Notes: generated by a model from the sequence alone, not told the origin. A DNA stretch of 64,000 nt from Neobacillus mesonae (GCF_023715155.1 NZ_JAMBNQ010000015.1:41688-105687), one strand, 5' to 3'; shown: positions 1-9,408, counted from the first letter of the stretch. A program made the numbers and translations.

Positions 1-202
1 TTTAGTAATTATGCGGGTAGTGGATGATGGTGTCGGTTTTGAAATGGAAGAAGGAAAAGCCGGATCATATGGAATGCAAAATATGAATGAGCGTGCCCTG
101 GAAATAGGCGGGACCCTTAAGGTAATCAGTGTAAAAAATAAGGGGACTCGTCTGGAAGTAAAGGTCCCGCTTGTGAAAAATGGAGAGGAAGCAAATGATT
201 AG
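1..202 (+). CDS. liaS: Sensor histidine kinase LiaS-like, C-terminal fragment (5' end outside window)
   Basis: Only the last ~66 codons are present; the reading frame is open to the left edge. The fragment has the GHKL ATPase G1 region (DDGVGF), the later glycine motif ([12 protein letters not shown]) and the closing [10 protein letters not shown] strand of a NarL-partner (HisKA_3/HATPase_c) kinase. The stop codon overlaps the start of the next gene (ATGATTAG), so the two are translationally coupled. Assignment to LiaS rests on the downstream regulator, which closely resembles LiaR. LiaS senses cell-envelope stress in Bacillus and phosphorylates LiaR. Confidence 0.8.
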   Translation, partial: LVIMRVVDDGVGFEMEEGKAGSYGMQNMNERALEIGGTLKVISVKNKGTRLEVKVPLVKNGEEAND

Positions 203-827
203 AGTAGTATTTGTCGATGATCATGAAATGGTAAGGATCGGGGTCTCCTCTTATCTTTCTGCACAGCCGGATATCGAAGTGGTCGGCGAGGCGGAGAACG
301 GAAAAAAGGGAGTGGAGCTCGCGCTGAAACTCCGTCCAGATATTATTTTAATGGATTTGGTTATGAAGGAAATGGACGGGATTGAGGCGACAAGGCAGAT
401 CATTGAACAATGGCCGGAAGCAAAAATTATCATTGTAACAAGCTTTTTGGATGATGAAAAAGTATACCCAGCACTTGAAGCGGGAGCAGCCAGTTATATG
501 CTGAAAACGTCTAAAGCAAGTGAAATTGCCAAAGCAGTCCGTGAAACTTATAAAGGACAGTCTGTTTTAGAGCCGGAAGTCACTGGGAAAATGATGATGA
601 AAATGCGAAAAAAGTCAGAGCATCTGCCACACGAGGATCTTACAAGCCGTGAGATGGAAATCCTTCTCCTGATGACCGAGGGAAAAACCAACCAAGACAT
701 TGCCGATGAATTATTCATCGCACTGAAAACCGTCAAAACCCATGTCAGCAATATCTTAAGCAAACTAAACGTCCAGGACCGCACGCAAGCAGTTATATAT
801 GCTTTTAAACATTCTTTAACAAAGTAA
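195..827 (+). CDS. liaR: LuxR/NarL-family response regulator LiaR-like
   Basis: The product has 210 residues when started at 195; an earlier in-frame ATG at 180 is unlikely because the GAGAGGAAG ribosome site lies between the two. Residues 1-120 form a receiver domain with acidic pair D8/D9, phospho-acceptor D54 (ILMDLV) and the conserved Lys in MLKTSK. Residues ~145-200 are a LuxR-type helix-turn-helix ([20 protein letters not shown]). Motifs such as DDEKVYP and MLKTSK follow LiaR of Bacillus, the regulator of the envelope-stress (lia) response. The gene overlaps the kinase and is followed by a strong terminator. Confidence 0.85.
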   Translation: MIRVVFVDDHEMVRIGVSSYLSAQPDIEVVGEAENGKKGVELALKLRPDIILMDLVMKEMDGIEATRQIIEQWPEAKIIIVTSFLDDEKVYPALEAGAASYMLKTSKASEIAKAVRETYKGQSVLEPEVTGKMMMKMRKKSEHLPHEDLTSREMEILLLMTEGKTNQDIADELFIALKTVKTHVSNILSKLNVQDRTQAVIYAFKHSLTK

Positions 828-830
828 TTT

Positions 831-877
831 AAAAAGGTGTCAGGCACATTTTTTTATAGTGTCTGACACTTTTTTTA
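831..877 (+). terminator. Rho-independent terminator after liaR
   Basis: Inverted repeat GTGTCAGGCAC (837-847) / GTGTCTGACAC (859-869), followed by a run of eight T. This stem sequence recurs as a terminator in many Bacillus genomes. Confidence 0.85.
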
Positions 878-888
878 TAAAACTAATT

Positions 889-942
889 GAAAATGCTTAT
901 CAATTAATGTTATTATCATAAATGAAAATGATTATCATTGTC
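889..942 (+). promoter_or_regulatory. Tandem Fur boxes upstream of the efe operon
   Basis: Two 19-bp sites resemble the Fur consensus GATAATGATTATCATTATC. Site 924-942 matches at 17 of 19 positions and site 889-907 at about 13 of 19. They lie 22-75 bp ahead of the iron-uptake gene start at 964. This fits known Fur repression of efeUOB in Bacillus: expression expected when iron is scarce. Confidence 0.85.
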
Positions 943-963
943 GATGTGGGGGTATTTATACAT

Positions 964-1869
964 ATGCAAAAATTATTAAAGGTATCTGGGATTTTATTGA
1001 TGACAAGTGGTTTGTTATTTGGCTGTTCCAATTCGGATAAAGGCGCAGCTCCAGCTAAAAATAAAGAAACAAACGAAACGGCTAATCCAGCAAAAGATTC
1101 ATTTGAAGAGGTTACAAACGAAACGGCTAATCCAGCAAAAGATTCATTTGAAGAGGTTACAAAGGAATATCGTCAGTATGCAATTGGCGAAATTGAAGAG
1201 TTTGTGAACGCGACTGATGCGTTTACAGCTGCGGTCAAAAACGGTGATATCGAAAAAGCCAAAGAACTTTACGCTCCAGCACGAATGCATTATGAACGGG
1301 CAGAGCCGATTGCTGAAGTATTTGGTGATTTGGATCCAAAAATTGATGCACGTGAAGGGGATGTTTCCCAAGCAGAATGGACCGGTTATCATCGAATTGA
1401 AAAAGGATTATGGGAAGATAAAACGACAAAAGGCTATGAACAATATGCTGACCAGCTGATGAAGGATGTCAATCTTTTAAGGGCTAAGGTAGACACGGTT
1501 GAAGTGACTCCGGACTTACTCATTACAGGGGCCGTTGATCTTTTAAATGAAGTGTCAACCTCAAAAGTAACAGGGGAAGAGGACCGTTATTCTCATACAG
1601 ATCTATATGACTTTGCGGCCAATGTACAGGGTGCGGAAAAGATTTATCAACTGTTAAATCCAACATTAACAGAGAAAGATGAAGAATTGTCAAAGGAAAT
1701 TAAAACTAGATTCCACAATGTTTATAGTTTGCTAGATAAGCATAAAGAGGGCAGCGGCTATAAAGTGTATACAGATTTATCAAAAGAAGAGGTAAAAGAA
1801 TTAAGCCAGGCTATCGATGCACTTGCCGAACCGCTTTCTCAAATAGGAATTGTAACGGAGGCGTCTTAA
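964..1869 (+). CDS. efeO: Iron uptake lipoprotein EfeO/EfeM-type (imelysin/M75 domain)
   Basis: I start at ATG 964 rather than the upstream in-frame ATG 922, because 922 lies inside the Fur box and only the 964 start gives a clean lipoprotein signal (MQKLLK, hydrophobic stretch, lipobox LFGC with Cys21). The mature protein has a low-complexity linker and then an M75/EfeM-like helical domain. The HxxE-type metal motif is seen in GYHRIEKGLW. EfeO proteins capture iron outside the membrane for the EfeU permease. The linker holds an exact 45-bp tandem duplication (1069-1113 and 1114-1158; TNETANPAKDSFEEV twice). The stop codon abuts the efeB start. Confidence 0.85.
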   Translation: MQKLLKVSGILLMTSGLLFGCSNSDKGAAPAKNKETNETANPAKDSFEEVTNETANPAKDSFEEVTKEYRQYAIGEIEEFVNATDAFTAAVKNGDIEKAKELYAPARMHYERAEPIAEVFGDLDPKIDAREGDVSQAEWTGYHRIEKGLWEDKTTKGYEQYADQLMKDVNLLRAKVDTVEVTPDLLITGAVDLLNEVSTSKVTGEEDRYSHTDLYDFAANVQGAEKIYQLLNPTLTEKDEELSKEIKTRFHNVYSLLDKHKEGSGYKVYTDLSKEEVKELSQAIDALAEPLSQIGIVTEAS

Positions 1870-3159
1870 ATGACAACCGATAACAGCTTAGAAAAGACTT
1901 CTTTAGGAACAAGAAAAATTTCGCGCCGTGATGTATTAAAAACAGCAGGTATCGGAGGAATAGGGGCCCTGATTGGTGCATCCGGCGTCGGCGGATTATT
2001 GTCCATGACGGAAAATAAAGCATCCGGTTCCGGCAAGGAAGACATGGTTCCTTTCTATGGAAAACACCAGGCGGGTATTGTAACAAAGCCTCAGGACCAT
2101 GTATATTTTGCAGCTTTAGATGTGACAGCATCCGAAAAAACAACGTTGATCAAGCTCTTTAAGGAATGGACGGAGGCAGCTGCTTTCATGACAACAGGCA
2201 AGCCTATTGGAGAACTTACAAGTAATGAATTTTTGCCTCCAAAAGACACAGGGGAAGCTGCAGGATTATCAGCATCCAATCTTACAATTACCTTTGGAGC
2301 TGGACCAAGTCTTTTTGTGAAAAATGGTGAGGACCGCTTTGGTCTAAAACATAAGCAGCCACAAGAATTGGTTGACCTTCCAAAATTTCCGCTTGATGCA
2401 TTGGAAAAGGAATGGACGGGAGGCGACCTTTGTATCCAAGCCTGTGCAGACGATCCCCAGGTTGCCTTCCATGCGGTAAGAAACCTCATCCGGATTGCGA
2501 GAGGGAAAGCGATTTTACGCTGGGCACAGCCGGGCTTTCAACGGACAAAGCAGGCTGATGCCAAAGAAGGGACGCCAAGAAACTTGTTCGGATTTAAGGA
2601 CGGTACAGTAAACCCTGATGTTAAAGATGAACAGCAGCTGAACAAACAGGTTTGGGTTCAGCCAGGGGACGGTCCAAACTGGCTTACCGGAGGCAGCTAC
2701 CTGGTAGTAAGAAGAATTCAAATGTTTATTGAAGTTTGGGATCGAACTAATTTAAGAGAACAAGAGAATACGTTTGGCAGATACAGAGACAGCGGGGCGC
2801 CCCTTGGACAAAAAGGGGAGTTTGATCAATTGGATTTGAAAAATAAGAAAGAGAATGGCGACTACTTTATTCCGGTTGATTCACATGTCCGTCTATCACA
2901 TGGGGACGGCACCCAGAAAATATTACGCCGGGCTTATTCCTATTCAAATGGGATGGACCTGAAAACGGGAAGTTTTGATGCCGGATTATTATTCTTATGT
3001 TTTCAACGGACGCCGAGTAAGCAGTTTATCCCTATCCAGCAGCGCTTAGCAAAAATGGATAAGCTGAATGAATATACATCACACCGCGGCAGCGCCATTT
3101 TTGCCTGCTTTCCCGGAACCAAACAGGGCGGATATATAGGAGAAACACTTTTTAAATAG
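1870..3159 (+). CDS. efeB: Tat-exported Dyp-type peroxidase / deferrochelatase EfeB
   Basis: This 429-residue protein starts directly after the efeO stop. It has a twin-arginine signal (KISRRDVLKTAG, then a hydrophobic stretch to about residue 48), so it should be folded with heme before export. The GFKDGT motif (GXXDG type) near residue 240 is the Dyp-peroxidase signature that supplies the catalytic Asp, and downstream R/H-rich segments fit heme binding. EfeB (YwbN in B. subtilis) oxidises ferrous iron or removes iron from heme, working with EfeO and EfeU. Confidence 0.9.
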   Translation: MTTDNSLEKTSLGTRKISRRDVLKTAGIGGIGALIGASGVGGLLSMTENKASGSGKEDMVPFYGKHQAGIVTKPQDHVYFAALDVTASEKTTLIKLFKEWTEAAAFMTTGKPIGELTSNEFLPPKDTGEAAGLSASNLTITFGAGPSLFVKNGEDRFGLKHKQPQELVDLPKFPLDALEKEWTGGDLCIQACADDPQVAFHAVRNLIRIARGKAILRWAQPGFQRTKQADAKEGTPRNLFGFKDGTVNPDVKDEQQLNKQVWVQPGDGPNWLTGGSYLVVRRIQMFIEVWDRTNLREQENTFGRYRDSGAPLGQKGEFDQLDLKNKKENGDYFIPVDSHVRLSHGDGTQKILRRAYSYSNGMDLKTGSFDAGLLFLCFQRTPSKQFIPIQQRLAKMDKLNEYTSHRGSAIFACFPGTKQGGYIGETLFK

Positions 3160-3246
3160 CATCCCCAGTTGAGTGCTTCTGCCCTTTAGAGAATTACGGG
3201 CGCTTGTGCTTTTCCAGTAATATATGAATTAATAAGTTTCGAATTT

Positions 3247-3432
3247 GAGAATTGTCCAGCGCAAGCAGCCTGGCCCCTCGAGGTCCAATAACCTTCATCC
3301 AAAAGGTCAAAAAACGAACTATTGGGCATGAAGAACATATGCTTGTCGGGGCTGTAGACAAAGGAAGCTGCTAAGAATAATCATCGCTGGAACAAGCTGT
3401 GTTATTCCGAAGGCGCTTGTGCTTTTCTTATA
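3247..3432 (+). repeat. Dispersed intergenic element E, copy 1
   Basis: Non-coding segment inside the 286-bp gap between efeB and efeU. It shares blocks (TGTCCAG, CTCGAGGT, GGAACAAGCTGTG, TTCCGAAGG-GCTTG-GCTTTTC) with segments at 6662-6772 (opposite strand) and 27866-28040. Similar elements are common between genes in Bacillus-group genomes. No ORF was seen in it. A fragment of the same 3' end also lies at about 3195-3217. Confidence 0.7.
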
Positions 3433-3445
3433 AGGAGAGAGAAAG

Positions 3446-5200
3446 ATGCACCAAATGATGAAAATAGGAAAGCTGTTTATTTTGTTGATTGCGTTATTAT
3501 TTCTTTTTCAGTCATCCCATTTTACGGCCGATGCTGCCGAAAACCATGATGAATTATTTGTTTTGATTGGCGACAGCTTAATGAAAGCAAAGGACGGGGA
3601 TGTTGAAACAGTTGCTAAGAATATGGAGCAGTTTGCTCATGCTTGGACATCAGTTAAAAAGGATGGTCCGGAGGCAAAAAGTGTTGACCAGGAACTGGCT
3701 AAGGTCCAAAATTTACTAGCTGAAAAGCAGGCAGACAGCCAGGCAATATCCAAAGGCTTATCAGCACTCTCCAGCGCAGTCGTTCTATATGATGAAGCAC
3801 AAAATCCTGTAAATAAGGAAAAAGCGAAAGAGAAAGTAAACCAGCTCCTCCCACTGATTGAAAATTTAAAGAAATCCCTTGCAGAGGGGGACACATCGGC
3901 ATTAAAGGGACGGTATCAAGCGATTATGAATCAATGGACTGCATCAGAAAAAGTGGTCCATGATGAAAGTATTGCTGCTTATGGGAATATCGAAAAATAT
4001 TCGGCACTCATCCGAATTGCGATTACACAAGAGCCAGCTGATTTGGAAAAAGCTGAGATTAACGCCGATAAACTGAAAGAGGAAGTGGAGCATTTTCTTG
4101 CTGGAAAAACAGCAAAGGGTGTCGGCGGAGAATATTCTTTGACAGATGTCACAGATTTACTGAGCAGTTCTGAAAACGCAATTTCTGAAAAGGATTATCA
4201 AAAAGCAAGTACGGATTTAAATGAAATACTAAACATCTGGCCTATGGTCGAAGGGGACGTACAAACGAGAGACAGCAAGCTGTATAGTGATGTCGAAACA
4301 AAAATTCCTGCTGCCATCAGTATGTTAAACTCTAAAACAGTGGATCAGGAAAAAGCAGTGGCCATTACCAAAGATCTTCATTCAAGATTATTACCTTTGA
4401 CGAGCAAAACAGATTACAGTTTATGGGATGCAGCCCTTATTTTACTAAGAGAAGGGCTCGAAGCCATCTTAATTGTCGGCACTTTGATTGCCTTCTTAAA
4501 GAAAATGGGTCAGGCAAACAAGCAAAAATGGATTTGGACAGGAGTGGCTGCCGGTATTCTGGCAAGCGCAGGACTAGCTGTCATTATCAATATTATTTTT
4601 TCAAATATTGTTGCAGCCTCCAGCAGGGAATATATCGAAGGCATAACTGGGATTGTGGCAGTAGTGATGATGCTGACAGTGGGGGCATGGCTCCATAATA
4701 AATCAAGCATTGGAAACTGGAATAGGTATATCAACCAGCAAATGCAGCAGGCAATTGCTAAGGGAAGTCTGATTTCCTTTGCTTTTATCAGCTTTCTATC
4801 TGTATTTCGTGAAGGTGCGGAGACCATTATTTTTTACACAGGGATTACCCCGTATATCAGCCTGCAGCAGCTGATTTTAGGTATTGTCCTCGCAATTGCC
4901 ATTCTTGCTGTCATCGGCTTTATGATTATTCACTATAGTGTCAAAATCCCAATCAGATTCTTTTTTAAAGCTGCAACGATTCTGATTTATCTTTTAGCCT
5001 TTAAAATCCTGGGGGTCAGCGTCCATGCCCTGCAGATTTCAAATGTACTATCTATGAGCACATCTCAGCATCTGCCATATGCAGACTGGATTGGATTGTA
5101 CCCGACATGGGAAACATTGTTAACCCAATTGCTGTTGATTGTAATCATTTTGGTGCTGACATGGGTTGTTAAAAAACGAACGGCGGCAAAAAACGTGTAA
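3446..5200 (+). CDS. efeU: Iron permease EfeU (FTR1 family) with large N-terminal extracytoplasmic domain
   Basis: The 584-residue product has an N-terminal signal/anchor (residues ~7-30), a ~300-residue helical extracytoplasmic region, and a C-terminal FTR1 permease of about seven membrane segments. Both REXXE iron-binding motifs of the FTR1 family are visible: REGLE near residue 336 and REGAE near 455. Ribosome site AAGGAGAGAG precedes the ATG. It is longer than typical Bacillus EfeU (~480). It is separated from efeOB by a 286-bp repeat-bearing gap, so it may have its own transcript. It would import the iron handled by EfeO and EfeB. Confidence 0.9.
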   Translation: MHQMMKIGKLFILLIALLFLFQSSHFTADAAENHDELFVLIGDSLMKAKDGDVETVAKNMEQFAHAWTSVKKDGPEAKSVDQELAKVQNLLAEKQADSQAISKGLSALSSAVVLYDEAQNPVNKEKAKEKVNQLLPLIENLKKSLAEGDTSALKGRYQAIMNQWTASEKVVHDESIAAYGNIEKYSALIRIAITQEPADLEKAEINADKLKEEVEHFLAGKTAKGVGGEYSLTDVTDLLSSSENAISEKDYQKASTDLNEILNIWPMVEGDVQTRDSKLYSDVETKIPAAISMLNSKTVDQEKAVAITKDLHSRLLPLTSKTDYSLWDAALILLREGLEAILIVGTLIAFLKKMGQANKQKWIWTGVAAGILASAGLAVIINIIFSNIVAASSREYIEGITGIVAVVMMLTVGAWLHNKSSIGNWNRYINQQMQQAIAKGSLISFAFISFLSVFREGAETIIFYTGITPYISLQQLILGIVLAIAILAVIGFMIIHYSVKIPIRFFFKAATILIYLLAFKILGVSVHALQISNVLSMSTSQHLPYADWIGLYPTWETLLTQLLLIVIILVLTWVVKKRTAAKNV

Positions 5201-5228
5201 CAGGGCTTTGTTGAAGCCCTGTTTTTTT
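5201..5228 (+). terminator. Terminator after efeU
   Basis: Stem CAGGGCT / AGCCCTG immediately after the stop codon, followed by seven T. Confidence 0.85.
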
Positions 5229-5332
5229 ACGTCTTAGGAAGTGAAAAATTCTCCTACTATTCCATAGACTTGTCTCATAAATTATAAAGTAAATCTTTAA
5301 CAAGTGAGACTACAGCAAAGGGAGAGTCTAAA

Positions 5333-6658
5333 TTGGGCATTTATTATCGAGGTATCTTATTTTTAGTCATAACTGCGTTCTTAGGAGAAGGAATTGAAAT
5401 ATTGATTAATATGATTTTAGCACGGGAGCTGGGGTCACATGGGTTAGGATTATATATGTCTATACTGCCGACAATCTTTTTAATCGTCCTCATATCCAGT
5501 TTCGAGCTGCCGGTATCCATCTCCAAGTTCATCGCGGAACGAGAAGAGCGTTATCACCGGAACATCCTATATCACGCCATCACGATTACGATTATTTTCA
5601 CTAGTCTCTTATTTGTAGTAGGAACGATGCTGCTGCCATTTATTCCAGTGTTTAATTCCTATCATCCCTATGTCCGCTGGCTAGTCATCATCTTGATTCC
5701 TGTTATTTCCTTCACCTCGGTTGCCAGGGGCTATTTTATGGGCAGGCAGGAGATGGGGAAAATTGCAATTTCCAACTTTTTGCGAAAAATTGTTCAGCTT
5801 GCCGTGCTATTTGGCTTATTTCGTTTTTTTGACTTTAATTCGGAATCATCTCTGTTAATTGCAATTAGTACACTCATTGGCAGCGAGATTGTCGTTTTTC
5901 TATATTTGGTTTTCATGTTTATCATCCAGTTCCAACAGATAAGAAAGCAGCCTTTTTCCAATTTAAACCGCAAAACCGTTCGGAAAAATTTAATGGCAGT
6001 ATCCATTCCAACAACGGGCATGCGGTTGTTTTCCGCTTTTACCAATGCGCTGCAGCCTTTCCTAATAAAAGCTGCACTGGTGTATTCAGGAATCTCCAGC
6101 ATACAGGCGACAGAACAGTTCGGTATGCTGATGGGTGTGGCAATGTCAATTGGCTTTTTTCCGGGATTTATTGCCCATTCCTTGTTGATTGTTCTTATAC
6201 CAGGTGTTTCGAAAACACATTCAGACCGGGACTTTTTTAGTCTGCAAAAAATGCTGCAGCAGGTCATGTTTCTGACCCTTGGGTATGGAATTGCTGCCGT
6301 AGCCATCTTCTACTTTTTCGCACCTGAATTAACGTCACTATTTTTCAAATCAGATATGCCTGCCATCTATTTACAATTGCTTTGGCCGTTTTTCCTGTTC
6401 CATTACTTTGTCATGCCGCTGCAGGGGTTTATGATTGGCTTGGATTTAATTAAAGAGGCATTCATTCATATCATCTGGGCAACTGTGATTTCGTTCGGCT
6501 TGATTCTTTGGCTTGGATCGATGCCTGAATGGCGGATGAACGGGATTATCATTGGGATGAATACGGGGTCTGTCTTACTAGCATTAATGCATTATTTAAC
6601 AGTTTGTAAAAAAATTGGTGTTTCCTTCTTCATGAGGGGGGTTTTACAAAAAGAATAA
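5333..6658 (+). CDS. Polysaccharide/lipid flippase, SpoVB/MATE-like (MOP superfamily)
   Basis: The predicted start is TTG 5333 with site AAAGGGAGAG at the right spacing. The product has 441 residues and about 12 hydrophobic membrane segments, with an N-terminal block (LGEGIEILINMILARELGSHGLGLY) characteristic of SpoVB/YkvU-type flippases of the MOP exporter superfamily. Such proteins move lipid-linked sugars across the membrane; several Bacillus members act in sporulation. The substrate cannot be told from sequence. It stands alone between two intergenic elements. Confidence 0.8.
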   Translation: MGIYYRGILFLVITAFLGEGIEILINMILARELGSHGLGLYMSILPTIFLIVLISSFELPVSISKFIAEREERYHRNILYHAITITIIFTSLLFVVGTMLLPFIPVFNSYHPYVRWLVIILIPVISFTSVARGYFMGRQEMGKIAISNFLRKIVQLAVLFGLFRFFDFNSESSLLIAISTLIGSEIVVFLYLVFMFIIQFQQIRKQPFSNLNRKTVRKNLMAVSIPTTGMRLFSAFTNALQPFLIKAALVYSGISSIQATEQFGMLMGVAMSIGFFPGFIAHSLLIVLIPGVSKTHSDRDFFSLQKMLQQVMFLTLGYGIAAVAIFYFFAPELTSLFFKSDMPAIYLQLLWPFFLFHYFVMPLQGFMIGLDLIKEAFIHIIWATVISFGLILWLGSMPEWRMNGIIIGMNTGSVLLALMHYLTVCKKIGVSFFMRGVLQKE

Positions 6659-6661
6659 CTA

Positions 6662-6772
6662 AGAAAAGTGCAAGCGCCTTCGGAATGTACTGCTTTTTCC
6701 TGCGATGATTACTCCAAGCAGCTTATTCAAAGAGGAAAACGGGCTAGGAGCTGAAGCTGGACAATTCTAGAG
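6662..6772 (-). repeat. Dispersed intergenic element E, copy 2 (reverse orientation)
   Basis: Read on the minus strand it shows the same blocks as 3247-3432: CAGCTTCAGCTCCTAGCCC, then ATCATCGCAGG, then CCGAAGGCGCTTGCACTTTTC. The central part is shorter than in copy 1. Confidence 0.65.
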
Positions 6773-6802
6773 GTCGAAACAGATAAATTCTTATAGTAGA
6801 AC

Positions 6803-6833
6803 AAAAGGAGCTTGGTAACCAAGCTCCTTTTGT
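6803..6833. terminator. Bidirectional terminator between flippase and BI-1 gene
   Basis: Near-perfect 14-bp stem AAAAGGAGCTTGGT / ACCAAGCTCCTTTT with flanking A and T runs, placed between two convergent genes. Confidence 0.85.
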
Positions 6834-7472
6834 TTAGTCTCTGCTTCCCAGAATCCCGAAGATACGCAGGATACTGATGAACAGGTTGACGAAATCAAGA
6901 TAAAGGCTTAATGCCATTAATGGTACGTCTTCAGCCCTTACTCCGTAATGCTTCATTCGGCTGATGTCAAAGAGTACGTAGCCGCTGAATACCATCACCC
7001 CGATAAAGGAGAACGCAAGCATTCCGGTTGAGCTTAGCGGGAAGAAGATATTAAAAATCGAAATCGCGACAAGGGCCAAGAGAGCTGCAAAAAGGAAACC
7101 GCCTAAGAAAGAGAAATTCCTTTTGGACTTCGCAGCATAAATGGCAATACCCGTAAACATCACCGTTGTGGTAGCAAATGCATTAATGACAACATTCGCA
7201 CCGGCTGTTGTTGCATAGTAGGCGACAATCGGATACAAGGTTACCCCTGAAATAAAGGTAAAGATATATAAGAACGAATACGATATCGCCTTTTTTCGTC
7301 TAAAAAACACGGCAGCGATAATCATGACTAATTCTAAAATCGACAGTGGCAGAAACAAGCTGGGCGGAACATAGACTCCGGCCATTGTACCAACAAAAGC
7401 AATAGCTAGGGAGAGGGCGAATGTCCGTAATACGGAAGGCATAAATTCAGACGATGTTTGCGTATTATACAA
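6834..7472 (-). CDS. BAX inhibitor-1 (BI-1)/YccA-type membrane protein, YetJ-like
   Basis: The product has 212 residues with seven predicted membrane spans. The conserved BI-1 features are present: an early GxxAGVYVPP-like segment, SxxFxGVTLYPI, and a C-terminal ALSLYLDFVNLFISILRI block in which the paired acidic residue sits. B. subtilis YetJ is 214 residues and is a pH-sensitive calcium leak channel, so the same role is inferred. It is followed downstream on the same strand (towards lower coordinates) by the bidirectional terminator at 6803. Confidence 0.85.
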   Translation of the reverse strand: MYNTQTSSEFMPSVLRTFALSLAIAFVGTMAGVYVPPSLFLPLSILELVMIIAAVFFRRKKAISYSFLYIFTFISGVTLYPIVAYYATTAGANVVINAFATTTVMFTGIAIYAAKSKRNFSFLGGFLFAALLALVAISIFNIFFPLSSTGMLAFSFIGVMVFSGYVLFDISRMKHYGVRAEDVPLMALSLYLDFVNLFISILRIFGILGSRD

Positions 7473-7523
7473 TTTTCTTCACCTCATCAATATTGTCTTA
7501 CATTAAGTTATACGAAGAATGGG

Positions 7524-7916
7524 TCAAGATGTTTCATTTTTTCGCAAAATATTTTTATCTTCTTTTAAAAGGTCACGGATTTCCGTTAAAAGTTCTTCTG
7601 TACGATCCACTTTTACTTCTTCGATAACCTCTTCCTTCTTTTTAAACCGGTTTAAGAATTTTACAAAAAGAAAAATAGAGAAGGCGATGATAAAGAAATC
7701 CACTACGGTTTGAATAAACTGGCCGTATTTTAGCTTTCCTAACGTAAGGTCGGTAAAGTCAACATGACCTAAGCCTAATATTAAGCCAATCAATGGCATA
7801 ATAATATCGGCAACGAGTGAGGAAACGATTTTTCCAAAGGCACCGCCGATGATTACCCCGACAGCAAGGTCAATGACATTCCCTTTCATCGCAAATTGTT
7901 TAAATTCATTCCACAT
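7524..7916 (-). CDS. mscL: Large-conductance mechanosensitive channel MscL
   Basis: The product has 130 residues, the normal MscL size. It opens with [20 protein letters not shown], the family's amphipathic N-terminal helix followed by TM1 with the [16 protein letters not shown] pore-lining stretch. TM2 is at about 70-95 and the C-terminus is a charged cytoplasmic helix. MscL is a homopentameric emergency valve that releases solutes under hypo-osmotic shock. It is a single-gene unit upstream of, and on the same strand as, the BI-1 gene. Confidence 0.95.
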   Translation of the reverse strand: MWNEFKQFAMKGNVIDLAVGVIIGGAFGKIVSSLVADIIMPLIGLILGLGHVDFTDLTLGKLKYGQFIQTVVDFFIIAFSIFLFVKFLNRFKKKEEVIEEVKVDRTEELLTEIRDLLKEDKNILRKNETS

Positions 7917-8033
7917 GTATCTACTTCCTCCTAATTTAAATACCTAAATATTTATTATCCTATAAACATGGGCATTGCGCAACCAAAGGGCGGTATCTGT
8001 TAATTTTTGTGGTGAATTTTGGGGACCTCCATG

Positions 8034-8067
8034 AAAAAAAAGAGCAGGCAGGCCTGCTCTTTTTTAA
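8034..8067 (-). terminator. Terminator of the aminopeptidase gene
   Basis: Stem AGAGCAGG / CCTGCTCT with a 4-nt loop, flanked by A and T runs on both sides. It lies just beyond the stop of the minus-strand gene ending at 8072. Confidence 0.85.
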
Positions 8068-8071
8068 TAAA

Positions 8072-9304
8072 TTAAAATGCCCAGTTTCCGTTCCTGAAAA
8101 TCGGCTCATTTTTTCCATCAGCTGTAATGCCGTCAATGTCCATTTCAGCGGAACCGATCATGAAGTCCACATGTGTGATACTTTCATTGAGACCATTTTC
8201 CTTTAGTTCGTTTGAGGACATCTTTTTGCCGCCTTCAATACAGAAAGCGTAGGCACTGCCAATGGCAAGATGGTTTGAGGCATTTTCATCAAACAAGGTG
8301 TTAAAGAAAAGAATGTTTGATTGTGAAATTGGCGAGTTATATGGGACAAGAGCAATCTCTCCAAGATAGCGTGAACCTTCATCGGTTTCCACTATATGTT
8401 TGAGCACTTCTTCGCCTTCCTGTGCTTTCACTGAGACGATTTTTCCATTTTCAAATGTAATTGAAAATCGGTCGATAATGTTGCCGCCATAGCTAAGCGG
8501 TTTTGTGCTGGCAACTGTTCCGTTAACTCCCGTTTTTAGCGGGACAGTAAATACTTCCTCTGTCGGCATATTAGCCATAAATTCTATACCATTTTCATTT
8601 GTGCTGCCGGCGCCGACCCATAGATGGTTTTTAGGAAGCTCGATAGTTAAATCAGTGCCAGGTGCTGTATAATGCAGTTTCGAATAACGTTTTTCATTTA
8701 GATAGTTAACCTTTTCATGCAGGGTTTCGTCATGTTTTTTCCATGCCTCAATTGGGCTTACAGTATCCACACGAACTGCTTTAAAAATGGCATCCCAAAG
8801 AAGGGAAACCTGCTGGTCTTGTGGTGCGTCAGGAAAAACCTTTGCTGCCCATGCAGGAGAGGCTGCAGCCACAACTGTCCAGCTGATTTTATCCGACTGA
8901 ACCGCTTGACGGAATTTAGACAGCGCTTTACCAGCAACTTTATTAAAATTGGCAATTCGCTCTGGATTTACCCCTTTTAATAAATCAGGACTGGAAGAGA
9001 CCACAGACATGAACGCGGCGCCTTTTTTAACAAGGTCTTCCTGTTCTTTTGCACGCCACTCTGGATATTCATGAAAAGCTTCATCAGGGGCCATTTCATA
9101 TTTTGTTTTTGAAACTGCATCATCGCTCCAATTGACAATAATGTTTAACGCTCCCGCTTCGTATGCCTTTTTAACGGCAAGGCGGACAAATTCAGCAGAA
9201 TCAATAGCAGCATTAATGACCAATATCTGTCCCTTTTGGACATTCACGCCAACCCTGACAGCAAGCTCCGCGTATTTTTCTAAGCTCTTTTGAAAATTAC
9301 TCAT
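8072..9304 (-). CDS. ampS: M29-family metallo-aminopeptidase AmpS
   Basis: The best start is ATG 9304, preceded by AAAGGAGAAAATAC; an upstream in-frame start at 9385 lacks a ribosome site. This gives 410 residues, equal to B. subtilis AmpS. The N-terminus (YAELAVRVGVNVQKGQILVINA) and the C-terminal metal-site region (SRYLGEIALVPYNSPISQS, FDENASNHLAIGSAY, HVDFMIGS) are typical of peptidase family M29, which removes N-terminal residues from peptides in the cytoplasm using two metal ions. Confidence 0.93.
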   Translation of the reverse strand: MSNFQKSLEKYAELAVRVGVNVQKGQILVINAAIDSAEFVRLAVKKAYEAGALNIIVNWSDDAVSKTKYEMAPDEAFHEYPEWRAKEQEDLVKKGAAFMSVVSSSPDLLKGVNPERIANFNKVAGKALSKFRQAVQSDKISWTVVAAASPAWAAKVFPDAPQDQQVSLLWDAIFKAVRVDTVSPIEAWKKHDETLHEKVNYLNEKRYSKLHYTAPGTDLTIELPKNHLWVGAGSTNENGIEFMANMPTEEVFTVPLKTGVNGTVASTKPLSYGGNIIDRFSITFENGKIVSVKAQEGEEVLKHIVETDEGSRYLGEIALVPYNSPISQSNILFFNTLFDENASNHLAIGSAYAFCIEGGKKMSSNELKENGLNESITHVDFMIGSAEMDIDGITADGKNEPIFRNGNWAF

Positions 9305-9408
9305 ATGTATTTTCTCCTTTTTCAGAATCTTTTTTAATATTGTAACGGTTTTTTCTGGAAAAAGAAACTTTAAGGAAAAAGGCATAAAAAAACAGTAAAG
9401 ATTGCTCT

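Noticed and set aside
922..963. Earlier ATG start for efeO
   Set aside because: It overlaps the Fur box and would push the lipoprotein signal away from the N-terminus.
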